NCBI RefSeq assembly: GCF_000723205.1
Contig: NZ_HG315671.1
Span: 3,168,940 to 3,232,939, forward strand
Reading direction: 5' to 3'
Source of the DNA: Formosa agariphila KMM 3901
GTDB lineage: Bacteria > Bacteroidota > Bacteroidia > Flavobacteriales > Flavobacteriaceae
Length of the DNA: 64,000 bases
Shown: piece by piece, positions 9,841-18,909 of the stretch
How the letters are laid out: every line of letters starts with the position of its first letter
Numbering within the stretch: the stretch's first letter is position 1
Position numbers and translations under genes: made by a program
The notes under the pieces: model-generated
What the model was told of the DNA's origin: nothing
What the model saw: the letters and a program-made list of their open reading frames with translations, nothing else
The model's database searches: none

Positions 9841-9854
9841 AGAGATGTAACATT

Positions 9855-9883
9855 AAAAAAAAAAGCGCTTAATTTAAACGCTT
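9855..9883 (-). terminator. Rho-independent terminator, minus strand
   Basis: Read on the minus strand, AAGCGTTT pairs with AAGCGCTT (8 bp with one G-T wobble) around a five-base loop, followed directly by a run of about ten T. This is the best-formed terminator of the intergenic region and lies about 140 bases beyond the DUF779 stop codon. Confidence 0.65.
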
Positions 9884-9948
9884 ATAAAGAGTAAAACTTC
9901 ACGTGAAGAAGTTTTGTAAAGACCAATCAGAATTATAGAAATTCATAA

Positions 9949-9985
9949 AAAAGCCATAAAACATACAAGATACTTTACGGCTTTT
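9949..9985 (-). terminator. Hairpin terminator after the DUF779 gene
   Basis: On the minus strand AAAAGCCGTAAA pairs with TTTTATGGCTTTT, allowing a wobble, and a T run follows. It lies 39 bases beyond the DUF779 stop codon. With the hairpin at 9855-9883 it forms a tandem. Confidence 0.6.
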
Positions 9986-10023
9986 GAAATCATTTTTACT
10001 TTAATGGGTGTGTTTAGACTTTA

Positions 10024-10377
10024 TTAAGGATTTAAAACTGCATTTTCTTGTTCTGTAAACAATCGAGATTGAATAATAAATCGGAGCCCTAAAGGAATTT
10101 CTAATGAAAAACTAGAACCTCGTCCTGTAGTAACATCTACAGTAAGGTGCGTATGCTTCCAATATGCATACTGATCTTGATTCATATAAAAAGGCACACT
10201 TTCTATATCGCCCAAATGAATATCACTTTCATCGAGATACATATCGTCTTTTTCAAAAATCATTGGGGAAGAGCCATCGCAACATCCACCACTTAAATGA
10301 AAAATTAACTCACCATGCTTCTCTTTTAATTGATTAACGATTTTACTCGCTTCGTCTGTAATTGCTATACGTTCCAT
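10024..10377 (-). CDS. DUF779 protein, aldehyde dehydrogenase partner
   Basis: A 117-residue cytoplasmic protein with the DUF779 signature: HLSGGCCDGSSPMIF (two adjacent Cys), then YMNQDQYAYWKHTHLTVDVTTGRGSSFSLEIPLGLRFIIQSRLF. DUF779 genes are found next to NAD-dependent acetaldehyde dehydrogenases of the ExaC/AldB type. Here the gene lies 67 bases downstream of such a dehydrogenase on the same strand, in the same order as in other bacteria. The function of DUF779 is not established; the Cys pair and His residues suggest metal or redox chemistry. Length is typical of the family. Confidence 0.88.
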   Translation of the reverse strand: MERIAITDEASKIVNQLKEKHGELIFHLSGGCCDGSSPMIFEKDDMYLDESDIHLGDIESVPFYMNQDQYAYWKHTHLTVDVTTGRGSSFSLEIPLGLRFIIQSRLFTEQENAVLNP

Positions 10378-10444
10378 ATTTTAAAAATTAAAAAAGGTTG
10401 AGTTAAAAAGCTAAACCAACCTTAATTGCTATTAATCAATCTTT

Positions 10445-11941
10445 TTAAAAGAATCCTAGTTTATTTTTATCGTAAGAAATTAACATGTTTTTTGTTTGTC
10501 TATAATGATCCATCATCATTAAATGGTTTTCTCTACCAAATCCAGATTTTTTGTATCCGCCAAATGGAGCATGTGCAGGATATGCATGATAACAATTTAC
10601 CCAAACACGTCCAGATTTAATGGCTCTAGGAATTTGATATAATTGGTGCGCATCTCGTGTCCAAACCCCAGCGCCTAATCCATAAAGCGTATCGTTAGCA
10701 ATCTCTAAAGCTTCAACCTCATCTTTAAACTTTGTAACACAAACTACAGGGCCAAATATTTCCTCTTGAAAAACTCGCATTTTATTATGTCCTTCCAAAA
10801 TGGTAGGTTTAATATAAAATCCTTTAGATAAATCGCCTTCTGTATTCGCTTCTCCACCACATAATACTTTAGCGCCTTCTTCTTTTCCTATTTTTAAATA
10901 CGATTGGATTTTTTCATATTGATCGTTAGACGCTTGTGCTCCGACCTGAGTATTGACATCGTAAGGATTATCTTGAATAATAGCTTCTGTACGTTCTACC
11001 ACACGTTTCATAAAGGCATCGTAAATATCTTCTTGAACTAAAATTCTTGAAGGACATGTACATACTTCACCTTGATTAAAAGCAAATAAAACAGCACCTT
11101 CAATAGCTTTATCTAAAAACGCGTCATCTGCATCCATAACACTATTAAAAAACACATTTGGCGACTTCCCACCTAATTCCATCGTTACGGGATTTAGATT
11201 TTTAGAAGCATACTGCATAATTAATTGTCCGGTTGTAGTTTCTCCCGTAAATGCTACTTTATCTACCTTAGAACTCGATGCCAAAGGTTTTCCTGCTTCT
11301 GGTCCAAATCCGTGTACAATATTTATAACGCCTGGAGGAAATACATCTGCAATTTTTTCCATCAATATTGTTGCAGTAAGCGGAGTTTGTTCTGCAGGTT
11401 TTAGCACTACACAGTTTCCTGTGGCTAAAGCTGGTGGTAATTTCCATGACAACATTAATAGTGGAAAATTCCAAGGTATTATTTGTCCAATAACACCTAG
11501 AGGCTCCTTAATATTCATAGACAATGTATTGGCATCTAATTCTGTTGCACTCCCCTCCTCGGCACGAATACAAGCAGCGAAATAACGCCAGTGATCCACA
11601 GCTAGTGGAATATCTGCATTTAAAGTTTCAAGTATAGGTTTACCATTATCACAGGTTTCTAAAACAGCAAATTCTTCTAAATTCGCTTCAATAATATCTG
11701 CTACTTTATTTAATAGCGCCGAACGTTCTGCAGCAGGTGTATTTCCCCAACTCTCTTTTGCGGCATTTGCAGCATCTACAGCTAATTCTACATCTTCTTT
11801 TTGCGATCTCGGAAATTTAGCAATCAAACTCTGGTCTATAGGAGATGTATTTTCGAAATAGTCACCATTAATAGGTTTTACAAATTTTCCGTTAATAAAA
11901 TTCTCGTACTGGGCTTTAAATTTTGGTTTAGAATAGGCCAT
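10445..11941 (-). CDS. NAD-dependent aldehyde dehydrogenase (acetaldehyde type)
   Basis: A 498-residue aldehyde dehydrogenase of normal length. The catalytic residues are visible: Asn157 in PWNFP, general base Glu255 in [12 protein letters not shown], nucleophile Cys294 in [11 protein letters not shown]. The sequence best resembles the ExaC/AldB acetaldehyde dehydrogenases, which oxidise short aldehydes to acids in the cytoplasm. The downstream DUF779 gene and the divergent AraC gene support this assignment. It starts [19 protein letters not shown] 23-bp inverted repeat (12037-12059) in the divergent promoter region probably controls it. The exact substrate (acetaldehyde, glycolaldehyde or another) cannot be fixed from sequence. 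Confidence 0.92.
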   Translation of the reverse strand: MAYSKPKFKAQYENFINGKFVKPINGDYFENTSPIDQSLIAKFPRSQKEDVELAVDAANAAKESWGNTPAAERSALLNKVADIIEANLEEFAVLETCDNGKPILETLNADIPLAVDHWRYFAACIRAEEGSATELDANTLSMNIKEPLGVIGQIIPWNFPLLMLSWKLPPALATGNCVVLKPAEQTPLTATILMEKIADVFPPGVINIVHGFGPEAGKPLASSSKVDKVAFTGETTTGQLIMQYASKNLNPVTMELGGKSPNVFFNSVMDADDAFLDKAIEGAVLFAFNQGEVCTCPSRILVQEDIYDAFMKRVVERTEAIIQDNPYDVNTQVGAQASNDQYEKIQSYLKIGKEEGAKVLCGGEANTEGDLSKGFYIKPTILEGHNKMRVFQEEIFGPVVCVTKFKDEVEALEIANDTLYGLGAGVWTRDAHQLYQIPRAIKSGRVWVNCYHAYPAHAPFGGYKKSGFGRENHLMMMDHYRQTKNMLISYDKNKLGFF

Positions 11942-12036
11942 TATTTTTATATTTTAAGTTAAGTTATCCGTTTTAACTAGAAATCAGTTTTATCGAATAT
12001 GTAATTTTTACATGAAAAAATATGATTATTATCATT

Positions 12037-12059
12037 TTTAACAAAGTTATTTTGTTAAA
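12037..12059. promoter_or_regulatory. Inverted repeat between aldehyde dehydrogenase and AraC genes
   Basis: Perfect arms TTTAACAAA and TTTGTTAAA separated by GTTAT. It is centred about 105 bases from the dehydrogenase start and 98 from the araC-type start. A second, weaker palindrome (ATGAT-N4-ATCAT) lies at 12022-12035. This is a candidate operator for the divergent pair. Confidence 0.5.
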
Positions 12060-12145
12060 GTCTAAAACAATTGAACATATTTATTATATTTTAGTACTAT
12101 TCTATTATTACAATAAAAATTGTTTCTAAACTCGTAGCATTACAT

Positions 12146-13060
12146 ATGGATCATATTTTAAGTCAACACAATTCACAGCGAAAAATCACCACTTTAGTTG
12201 AGAACAGAACGACCTACAGTGCCAATTTTGCTGAACTCAATATTTTTGAAACCCATGAATACGCCGAAAAGGTTACGTTAAAATTTGGTTTCCCCATTAT
12301 AGCGAGTATGCTAACAGGTAAAAAAGTAATGCATATTGAAGGGCTACCCGCATTCGAATTTTATCCTGGAGAATCAGTAGTGATGCCTAGTAACAAAGAA
12401 ATGGTTATAGACTTTCCTTTAGCAACTATGGACAATCCTACCAAATGTTTGGCTTTAGGTATAGATAATTCTAAAATAAAAGAAGTCGTCGATAAGTTTA
12501 ATGATAATGTACAAATTGAAAATAAAAACAATTCCTGGTCGCTAGACGCTACTACAGACCATCTTATTAACAATTCTGATGTTAGCCAATTAATAAAGCG
12601 ACTAATTCATACGTTTACAAACAGTAATGCCTCCAAAGATATGCTGTTAGATTTAATGATTCAGGAACTCATTATTCGTTTACTTCAAACCAAAGCCAAG
12701 TTTTGCTTGATTAATTCGGAGCATTTGTTAGACGACAATCGAATAGGTATTGTTATTAAATATATAAAAGACAACTTAACAAATAAAGATATTACTGTTG
12801 ACCTTTTGGCCGAAAAGGCATGCATGAGCACCTCTCATTTTCATAAAAAGTTTAAAAGTACTTTGGGTATATCTCCTATAGATTATATCAATTCTGAAAA
12901 AATTAAATTTTCAAAAAAACTGATTAAAAACAGTAAAGACTTTAGAATTTCGGACATTGCTTTTAAAACTGGTTTTAATAATATTAGTTATTTCAACAGA
13001 CAATTTAAAAAAATGGAACTCATGACACCGTTACAATTTAAAAAATCGATTATGGCTTAA
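12146..13060 (+). CDS. AraC family transcriptional regulator
   Basis: A 304-residue regulator with an N-terminal cupin-like sensing domain (about 20-180, ASMLTGKKVMHIEGLPAFEFYPGESVVMP) and a C-terminal double helix-turn-helix (about 203-300: LLAEKACMSTSHFHKKFKSTLGISPIDYINSEKI and ISDIAFKTGFNNISYFNRQFKK). It is divergent from the aldehyde dehydrogenase gene across 204 bases, which suggests that it senses an alcohol or aldehyde signal and activates that gene. No membrane segment is present. The ligand is not known. Confidence 0.9.
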   Translation: MDHILSQHNSQRKITTLVENRTTYSANFAELNIFETHEYAEKVTLKFGFPIIASMLTGKKVMHIEGLPAFEFYPGESVVMPSNKEMVIDFPLATMDNPTKCLALGIDNSKIKEVVDKFNDNVQIENKNNSWSLDATTDHLINNSDVSQLIKRLIHTFTNSNASKDMLLDLMIQELIIRLLQTKAKFCLINSEHLLDDNRIGIVIKYIKDNLTNKDITVDLLAEKACMSTSHFHKKFKSTLGISPIDYINSEKIKFSKKLIKNSKDFRISDIAFKTGFNNISYFNRQFKKMELMTPLQFKKSIMA

Positions 13061-13342
13061 AAGTTCTACCATTGAGATTGAATTCACACAACTCACATAT
13101 TATCACACACATAACAATTAATTAATCAGATTCTATTCTTAACACCTCCCCTTTAAGGCTTCATTATTATACTAGGATTAATTCAGTTAAGTTTTTATAA
13201 AATAGACAAGCTTTAATTAATGAATTTTTAAACGCCTAACTAACAAAAGTATTCACCTTATTTTATCCCAATATAATATTGTATTTTTAGATAAAATTCT
13301 ATTTAAGAATAGCATACACTACGTATTTAAACACATAAAACT

Positions 13343-13798
13343 ATGGAAACATTTAGCGAAGAAGCCGAAATTAAACTTAATGAGCTTATTGAAAAAGCAA
13401 TTGATGCCGAGAAAGGATTTATAAAAGCCTCTATACATGTTGATAATCCAAAATTGAAAACCTTTTTTAATGAAAAAGTCATTGAAAGAAATGGATATAT
13501 TACAGAACTCCGTGATTTGCTTCTAACACAAGGCTTAGACCTTGAAGATGACGACGACGGAAGATTATCGGGGATATTAAACCGAGTTTGGATAGACACT
13601 AAGGCACTTTTTTCTTTAGATAGCGATGAATCTATATTAGAACAAGTAAGAGAAGGAGAAAAAGAAGCGATTAAAGATTATGATGAAATCCTTAATAATC
13701 ATGAACTAAATCCAGATTTAAGAGCTATGCTTTTAAAACAAAGAGATGCGATTCAGGCTAGTAGTAATAAGATTGATTATTTAGAACACATAGATTAA
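13343..13798 (+). CDS. DUF2383 four-helix bundle (PA2169-type) protein
   Basis: A 151-residue, strongly acidic, all-helical cytoplasmic protein. The pattern (LNELIEKAIDAEKGFIKASIHVDNPKLKTFF, then ILNRVWIDTKALFSLDSDESILEQVREGEKEAIKDYDEIL) fits the ferritin-like DUF2383/PA2169 family, whose members are stress-induced and of unknown biochemical role. It stands alone: 282 bases follow the AraC gene and a terminator closes it at 13843-13878. The Glu residues in the helices could bind iron, as in ferritin-like folds, but I do not see the full di-iron motif. Confidence 0.85.
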   Translation: METFSEEAEIKLNELIEKAIDAEKGFIKASIHVDNPKLKTFFNEKVIERNGYITELRDLLLTQGLDLEDDDDGRLSGILNRVWIDTKALFSLDSDESILEQVREGEKEAIKDYDEILNNHELNPDLRAMLLKQRDAIQASSNKIDYLEHID

Positions 13799-13842
13799 TA
13801 AGATTAAAAATTTTAAACTGTTTCCTTAATAGGAAAATATAC

Positions 13843-13878
13843 GGTCGTCTTACATCTATGTGCAGACGACCATTTTTT
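13843..13878 (+). terminator. Rho-independent terminator
   Basis: GGTCGTCT pairs with AGACGACC (8 bp, 13-base loop) followed by ATTTTTTAT, 45 bases after the DUF2383 stop codon. Confidence 0.85.
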
Positions 13879-14026
13879 ATAAAAAAAAATTATAATAGAT
13901 TCTGTAAATATTAGATAAGCGAATCAATTAAATTAACTCCCAAAATTAGCTGCATTTCCTAATTAACATTTACTTAACGTTTATATGTGATAAGGGTTTC
14001 ATTATATTTAATAATTTAGCCGATTA

Positions 14027-14350
14027 ATGAAAACAAGTCGCATTAAAAATAGCATTACTTTTTTGTTTCTCTTCCTTTTTCTATCCATGAAATTGGTTGG
14101 GTTGCATGCGCTATCTCATTCACACGCTCATGATGTAGATGACAGTGACCATGCTTTACACTGTGTAATTTGCGACCATGCCACTGCTATTAATCTTACA
14201 CCTGCAATTTCTCCTGAGCCACAAGAATTCTCATTCGAAATTAAAGAGTATGTATTTACTCAAGATTTAAGAAAGTATTACAATTATATTCACTCGAATA
14301 CAATTACTACCGACGAGCTCTTTTCTAGACCTCCGCCATCCCTAATTTAA
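14027..14350 (+). CDS. His-rich small membrane or secreted protein
   Basis: A 107-residue protein with one hydrophobic N-terminal segment (FLFLFLFLSMKLVGL), then a His-rich cluster HALSHSHAHD, and HALHCVICDH with two Cys. The His/Cys pattern suggests binding of a transition metal such as zinc or copper in the periplasm. No family was assigned with confidence. It is the first gene of a metal locus: the TonB receptor follows after 242 bases. A similar small His-rich protein often precedes ZnuD-like receptors in Bacteroidetes. The C-terminal PPPSLI end is unremarkable. Confidence 0.7.
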   Translation: MKTSRIKNSITFLFLFLFLSMKLVGLHALSHSHAHDVDDSDHALHCVICDHATAINLTPAISPEPQEFSFEIKEYVFTQDLRKYYNYIHSNTITTDELFSRPPPSLI

Positions 14351-14592
14351 ATTTCACCTATACATTTTATCATTTAAAGACCCAATAATTTATTTTATCT
14401 GGTTTTGGTATCTTTTTACACGTTTTAAAAATTGATAATTATATTATTATTGACTTTTAAAACATATTCCGATACCTCCATCATACCATTTAAAGTTTAA
14501 ATATATAGGCCTTTACTCTAATCTACGTGTATTAGGACATTTTAATAGTTTTCATTCTAGAGAACATTTCTAATTTTTCACAGTATATCAAT

Positions 14593-16962
14593 ATGCTTCA
14601 AAAAACACTTAGTGTATGGCTATGTTTAAGCCTATGCACTTTAGCGTTTGCACAAGAAACCTTTACAGTAAAAGGATCTGTGCTTAACGCCAACACCTTA
14701 CAACCTATTGAAGGCGCTTCAATTAGCGGTAACGATTTATTTACTATTAGCTCGAATACAGGTGATTTTACACTGAAAAATGTAAAAACAGGAGAATACA
14801 CCTTTACTGTTACTAGTATGGGCTACGCGCCAAAAGTTATCACGGTAGATGTATGTCTTGAGTTGCAAGATGTTGTAGTTCATTTAACTGAATCTACCAC
14901 CAACTTAGATGAAGTACAAGTTCATGGAAAATCTAAGCAAAGAGAAAACAAGGAAACGCCTGTAGTATCATATACCGTTACCGAGGAATTCTTGAACAAA
15001 AACAGAGAAAACAGCTTGATGCAAACGTTGAGTAAAATTCCTGGGGTAAGCACAATTAATATTGGGTCTGGACAATCTAAACCTGTAATTCGTGGTCTAG
15101 GGTTTAACCGTGTTGCCGTTGTGCAAAATGGAATTAAACATGAAGCACAACAATGGGGAAACGATCATGGTTTGGAAATCGATCAATATGGTATTGAAAA
15201 TATTCAGATTGTAAAAGGACCGGCGTCTTTGGTGTATGGTTCAGATGCTATTGCTGGTGTTGTCGATATTCAGCCAAATTTTATTCCGGCAATGCATTCT
15301 TTTAGTGGAGAAGTCAATCTAATAGGTGAAACTAATAATGATTTAATTGGTGTCTCTGCCGGTATAGAAGCTCGTAAACACCATTGGTTTTATAGAGCGC
15401 GATTAACGTACAGAGATTATGCCGATTATAAAGTGCCTACAGATAAAATTAGTTATGAAAATTATATTTTCGATTTACATGACAATAATTTAAGAAATAC
15501 AGCGGGGCATGAAGCCAATGGTAGTTTTAGCATAGGCTATATTAACGATAACATACAATCTGAAACAACCTTTAGTAACGTTAGTGCTAAAAACGGGTTT
15601 TTCGCTAATGCTCATGGTTTAGAAGTTATCGTTTCAGATATTGATTACGATAGTTCAAACCGAGATGTCGATTTGCCATATCATTCTGTAAACCACATTA
15701 AAATTACTAATAATACCAGTATAGCTCATGACAACCATACCTTTATGTTCGATTTGGGGTATCAAAATAATCACAGAGAAGAACATTCAGAACCAGTTCC
15801 TCATGGTTATATGCCAAAACCATCAAATACTTTAGAGCGTGATTTTAATAAAAACACATACGCTTTAAATGTTAGAGATGCTTTTAATATAAACGACACA
15901 CATGATGTTGTATTAGGGGTAAATCTAGAATACCAAGATAATAACATTGGTGGGTGGGGGTTTTTAATTCCAGAATATAATCGTTTTACTGCCGGTGTAT
16001 TTGCATTCGATACCTACGAAATCTCTCGAGATTTTCATGTTTTAGCTGGTTTCCGTTACGATTATGGTTCTATAGAAACAAAAGCCTATTACGATTGGTA
16101 CTCTACTCCGGTAACCAATAATGATGGCACAACTTCAGAGATTTATACACAAAGAGCATTAGATAAAACCTTAGATTTTGGTAGTTTTAGTGCCTCAGCA
16201 GGATTGAGTTATATACATGATAACACTACTTATAAAATTAATATAGGTAAGAGTTTTAGAATGCCATTAGCTAACGAATTGGCTTCAGACGGCGTAAATT
16301 ATCATATGTATCGCTACGAGAAAGGGAATTTAGATTTAGACCCAGAATCCTCATACCAATTAGATTTAGATATTGACCATACCACCAAAACCTTTAGCGT
16401 TGGTGTTAGTCCGTTTGTTAACCTCTTTGATAATTTTATTTATTTAAATCCAACCTCTAATTACTACGAAACTTTACAGATTTACGAGTACACCCAAAGT
16501 AAAGTATTTAGAATAGGAGGAGAACTTAGAGCAAGTACAACACTTTTTGAAAACTTACAGCTAGACGCTTCTGCAGAATATGTCTATTCTAGACAAACTA
16601 GCGGTCCTAAAGAAGGCTTTACCATTCCGTTTTCACCGCCTTTGTCGGGACTGTTCACTGCTAGCTATCAATTTAAAGACGTACTCTTTTTTACTAAACC
16701 CTTACTAATCGCCGATTATAAGATTACTGCAAAGCAAGACGAGATTGTACCTCCAGAGGAAGTTACCGATGGGTATCAATTAATAAATATGTCATTTATA
16801 ACAGAACTCGATGTATTTCAGAACAATGCACCAATAGAAATGCGCCTAAAACTAAACAATGTATTCAATACAAAATATTTCGACCACACAAGTTTCTATC
16901 GTTTAATAGACGTTCCGGAAGCCGGTAGAAACCTATCATTATCATTAACAATACCTTTTTAA
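14593..16962 (+). CDS. ZnuD-like TonB-dependent metal receptor
   Basis: A 789-residue outer-membrane receptor: signal peptide (ends AFA), carboxypeptidase-like domain (about 25-105, GSVLNANTLQPIEGASISGN), plug (about 120-235, MQTLSKIPGVSTINIGSGQSKPVIRGL and VVQNGIKHEAQQWGNDHG), then a 22-strand barrel ending in LSLTIPF. The motif QWGNDHGLEID and His-containing loops (ARKHHWF, NHREEHSEPVPHG) match the ZnuD-type receptors used for zinc uptake. The neighbours (His-rich lipoproteins, a MerC-like protein) support a metal substrate. Zinc is my inference; copper cannot be excluded. Transcription probably continues into the 257-residue lipoprotein gene 43 bases downstream. Confidence 0.85.
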   Translation: MLQKTLSVWLCLSLCTLAFAQETFTVKGSVLNANTLQPIEGASISGNDLFTISSNTGDFTLKNVKTGEYTFTVTSMGYAPKVITVDVCLELQDVVVHLTESTTNLDEVQVHGKSKQRENKETPVVSYTVTEEFLNKNRENSLMQTLSKIPGVSTINIGSGQSKPVIRGLGFNRVAVVQNGIKHEAQQWGNDHGLEIDQYGIENIQIVKGPASLVYGSDAIAGVVDIQPNFIPAMHSFSGEVNLIGETNNDLIGVSAGIEARKHHWFYRARLTYRDYADYKVPTDKISYENYIFDLHDNNLRNTAGHEANGSFSIGYINDNIQSETTFSNVSAKNGFFANAHGLEVIVSDIDYDSSNRDVDLPYHSVNHIKITNNTSIAHDNHTFMFDLGYQNNHREEHSEPVPHGYMPKPSNTLERDFNKNTYALNVRDAFNINDTHDVVLGVNLEYQDNNIGGWGFLIPEYNRFTAGVFAFDTYEISRDFHVLAGFRYDYGSIETKAYYDWYSTPVTNNDGTTSEIYTQRALDKTLDFGSFSASAGLSYIHDNTTYKINIGKSFRMPLANELASDGVNYHMYRYEKGNLDLDPESSYQLDLDIDHTTKTFSVGVSPFVNLFDNFIYLNPTSNYYETLQIYEYTQSKVFRIGGELRASTTLFENLQLDASAEYVYSRQTSGPKEGFTIPFSPPLSGLFTASYQFKDVLFFTKPLLIADYKITAKQDEIVPPEEVTDGYQLINMSFITELDVFQNNAPIEMRLKLNNVFNTKYFDHTSFYRLIDVPEAGRNLSLSLTIPF

Positions 16963-17005
16963 ATAACAACAATCAATTAATATTAACACTTAAAATCAGA
17001 AAATT

Positions 17006-17779
17006 ATGAAAGCAAATTTTAAACTTTTAGTCCTTTTCCTTTCACTAGGATTAGTTTTACAATCATGTAGTAGTGACGACGACGGCGCAACAACAAGTGC
17101 ACCAGTAATTACCGATTTCGAATTTGGTGAAGGTACAGACCATTCTACAGACCTAGTAGCAGATAGAGGCACAGACCTTCATTTAGAAGCAAATATTTAT
17201 GCCGAAAATGTAGTGAGCAGTATTACCCTTAAAATTCATTCTCACGACGACATCACCCTTGCTGAAGGCGAAGAAGCTTGGGAATTCACACAGGTATACG
17301 ACGATGCCTCTTACCAAGTCATTAATGCAACATTTCACGAACATATAGATATTCCTGCAACTACACCAGCTGGAGAGTATCATGTAGAACTTATTGTTGT
17401 AGATGAGTTAGGAAACAGTTCGGAAGTTGAAGGCCATTTAGATGTTTTAGCACCAATTACAATTAGTGGATTTGAAATGGATGAAACTGTAGTACGTGGT
17501 AGCGATTTTCATGCTGAATTTTTGGTAAATGCCCATAACGGTATCCATGAAATTAGCGTTGACATTCATGCGCACGATATTCCTGTAGGTGAAGGAGAAG
17601 TAGAATGGGATTACGAAAATGTATATTCTGATTACCATGACTTAACCGAAGCCGAATTCCATAAACATATCGATGTTCCTGCAACTGCTCCTGCAGGCGA
17701 ATATCATGTTACGTTTACTGTTGAAGACGAAAATGGAAACATCCAAACTTACGAATCACACATCGACATTACAGCTTAA
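17006..17779 (+). CDS. Two-domain DUF4625 His-rich lipoprotein
   Basis: A 257-residue lipoprotein: lipobox LQSC (Cys about 21) followed by SSDDDG, a likely surface-export signal. Two tandem Ig-like DUF4625 domains (about 34-149 and 150-257) repeat the same pattern: ITLKIHSHDD with FHEHIDIPATTPAGEYHV, then ISVDIHAHDI with FHKHIDVPATAPAGEYHV. The paired His residues sit on neighbouring strands and would form metal sites. The gene follows the ZnuD-like receptor by 43 bases, so I infer that it captures metal and delivers it to that receptor. The family has no experimentally proven role that I know of. Confidence 0.85.
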   Translation: MKANFKLLVLFLSLGLVLQSCSSDDDGATTSAPVITDFEFGEGTDHSTDLVADRGTDLHLEANIYAENVVSSITLKIHSHDDITLAEGEEAWEFTQVYDDASYQVINATFHEHIDIPATTPAGEYHVELIVVDELGNSSEVEGHLDVLAPITISGFEMDETVVRGSDFHAEFLVNAHNGIHEISVDIHAHDIPVGEGEVEWDYENVYSDYHDLTEAEFHKHIDVPATAPAGEYHVTFTVEDENGNIQTYESHIDITA

Positions 17780-17791
17780 TACATTAACTAC

Positions 17792-17920
17792 GAGGCTGTC
17801 TTAAACGTGTTAAATCCGTCATTCTGAATGCATTTCATAACCTCATCATATGAACTACCAAATATATGAGAACATGAATCTAGTTCAGGTTAACGAAAAC
17901 GCAACTTTTAAGACAGCCTC
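17792..17920. repeat. Flavobacterial intergenic inverted-repeat element
   Basis: The ends GAGGCTGTCTTAAA (17792-17805) and TTTAAGACAGCCTC (17907-17920) are perfect 14-bp inverted copies. Inside, CGTCATTCTGAATGCATTTCAT pairs imperfectly with the stretch ending near 17896. The whole 129-base unit can fold as a long hairpin. Such non-coding palindromic elements with these ends are dispersed in flavobacterial genomes. Here it fills the gap between two DUF4625 genes and could also limit read-through. Confidence 0.6.
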
Positions 17921-17937
17921 TTTATCCCTTAATTACT

Positions 17938-18417
17938 ATGAAATTTATATTAAAATTCAACTACGTATTTCTTCTTCTTTTGCTTTTAGCATCATGTTCA
18001 GATAGCGATAGCATAGACAAAGACGAAGAAAAACCGGTTATTACCATTAATTACAACGGTGGTTTTCCTCAAGCATGCGAGCAACTTAAAAGAGGTGAAA
18101 CCTACATTTTTAAAGTTCTGGCTACAGACAACCAAGCCTTAGCATCTTACAGTTTAAACATTCATAATAATTTCGATCACCATACACATGACGATCAAGA
18201 TGTAAATTGTGCTTTAGACGATAAAAAGGATGCAATAAACCCTTTATTAGTGAATGAAAATTATGCTATTGAAGGTGGACCAACAAGTTATGAAATAGAA
18301 ATTGAAGTGATTATCCCTAACGATGTAGATACAGGAGATTACCACTGCGCCTATTCGGTAACCGATGAAACTGGATGGCAAGCACGAACATCTGTAGATA
18401 TTAAGATTGTAGAATAA
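17938..18417 (+). CDS. Single-domain DUF4625 lipoprotein
   Basis: A 159-residue lipoprotein with lipobox LASC (Cys about 20) and an acidic tail (SDSDSIDKDEE). The single Ig-like domain keeps the DUF4625 core: EKPVITINYNGGFPQACEQLKRGETYIFKVLATDN, SLNIHNNFDHHTHDDQDVNC, then DVDTGDYHCAYSVTDETGW. The HHTHDD cluster is the likely metal site and three Cys could form a disulphide. It lies 12 bases before the MerC-like gene, so the two are co-transcribed. It looks like a diverged relative of the two-domain lipoprotein upstream. Confidence 0.82.
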   Translation: MKFILKFNYVFLLLLLLASCSDSDSIDKDEEKPVITINYNGGFPQACEQLKRGETYIFKVLATDNQALASYSLNIHNNFDHHTHDDQDVNCALDDKKDAINPLLVNENYAIEGGPTSYEIEIEVIIPNDVDTGDYHCAYSVTDETGWQARTSVDIKIVE

Positions 18418-18429
18418 TATTTAAGACAT

Positions 18430-18828
18430 ATGATATTTACAATTCAAAAAGCAGACAGACTAGGGGCTGTATCTAGTATACTTTGTCTAATACATTGCAT
18501 CGCGACACCCTTTATATTTATGGCACAAACGAGTCTGCTAACGTGTTGTAGTTCTACACCCGGTTGGTGGAAACTTACAGATTATATTTTCTTGGCAATT
18601 TCTTTCTTGGCTGTTTACTGTTCAACTCATACAACAGCAAACACATGGATAAAGCCTGCCTTATGGATAAGTTGGAGTTTGTTGTTTTTTATAATTATTA
18701 ATGAAAAAGCAACATGGGTTTCTCTTCAAGAAAATGTAATATTTATACCAACATTGTCATTAATACTATTACATCTATACAACCGAAAATATTGCAAATG
18801 TGATACTGACACGTGTTGTATACATTAA
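18430..18828 (+). CDS. MerC domain inner-membrane protein
   Basis: A 132-residue membrane protein with four predicted helices and the MerC pattern near the N-terminus: ADRLGAVSSILCLIHCIATPF, where the CLIHC Cys pair is the expected metal-binding site. It ends in a Cys/His-rich tail (YCKCDTDTCCIH). MerC carries mercury in mer operons, but relatives in Bacteroidetes occur in zinc-related loci and their ion is not proven. Context with a ZnuD-like receptor and His-rich lipoproteins suggests inner-membrane transport or sensing of the same metal. Confidence 0.85.
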   Translation: MIFTIQKADRLGAVSSILCLIHCIATPFIFMAQTSLLTCCSSTPGWWKLTDYIFLAISFLAVYCSTHTTANTWIKPALWISWSLLFFIIINEKATWVSLQENVIFIPTLSLILLHLYNRKYCKCDTDTCCIH

Positions 18829-18909
18829 GACACAAAACCTAACCTCAGATAAAACAAACTGTTAGTACAAAAAAAATCAGAATAACAAACAATAAAAATT
18901 AAAACAATA

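Larger units (their letters stand above)
9633..10023. other. Intergenic stretch without a gene
   Basis: This 391-base gap holds a possible -7 box (9725-9732, minus strand), the 25-bp palindrome at 9816-9840, two minus-strand terminator-like hairpins (9855-9883 and 9949-9985) and a further hairpin near 9894-9916 built around TTCACGTGAA. No coding frame with a plausible start was seen. Confidence 0.6.

Noticed and set aside
14351-14592. Zur box or other metal operator before the ZnuD-like receptor
   Set aside because: I looked for a palindrome in this gap and in the 200 bases before 14027 and found none that was convincing.
17889-17896. GGTTAACG inside the repeat element, similar to the alginate operator core
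   Set aside because: It is not palindromic at the last base and belongs to the interior of a repeat element, away from alginate genes.
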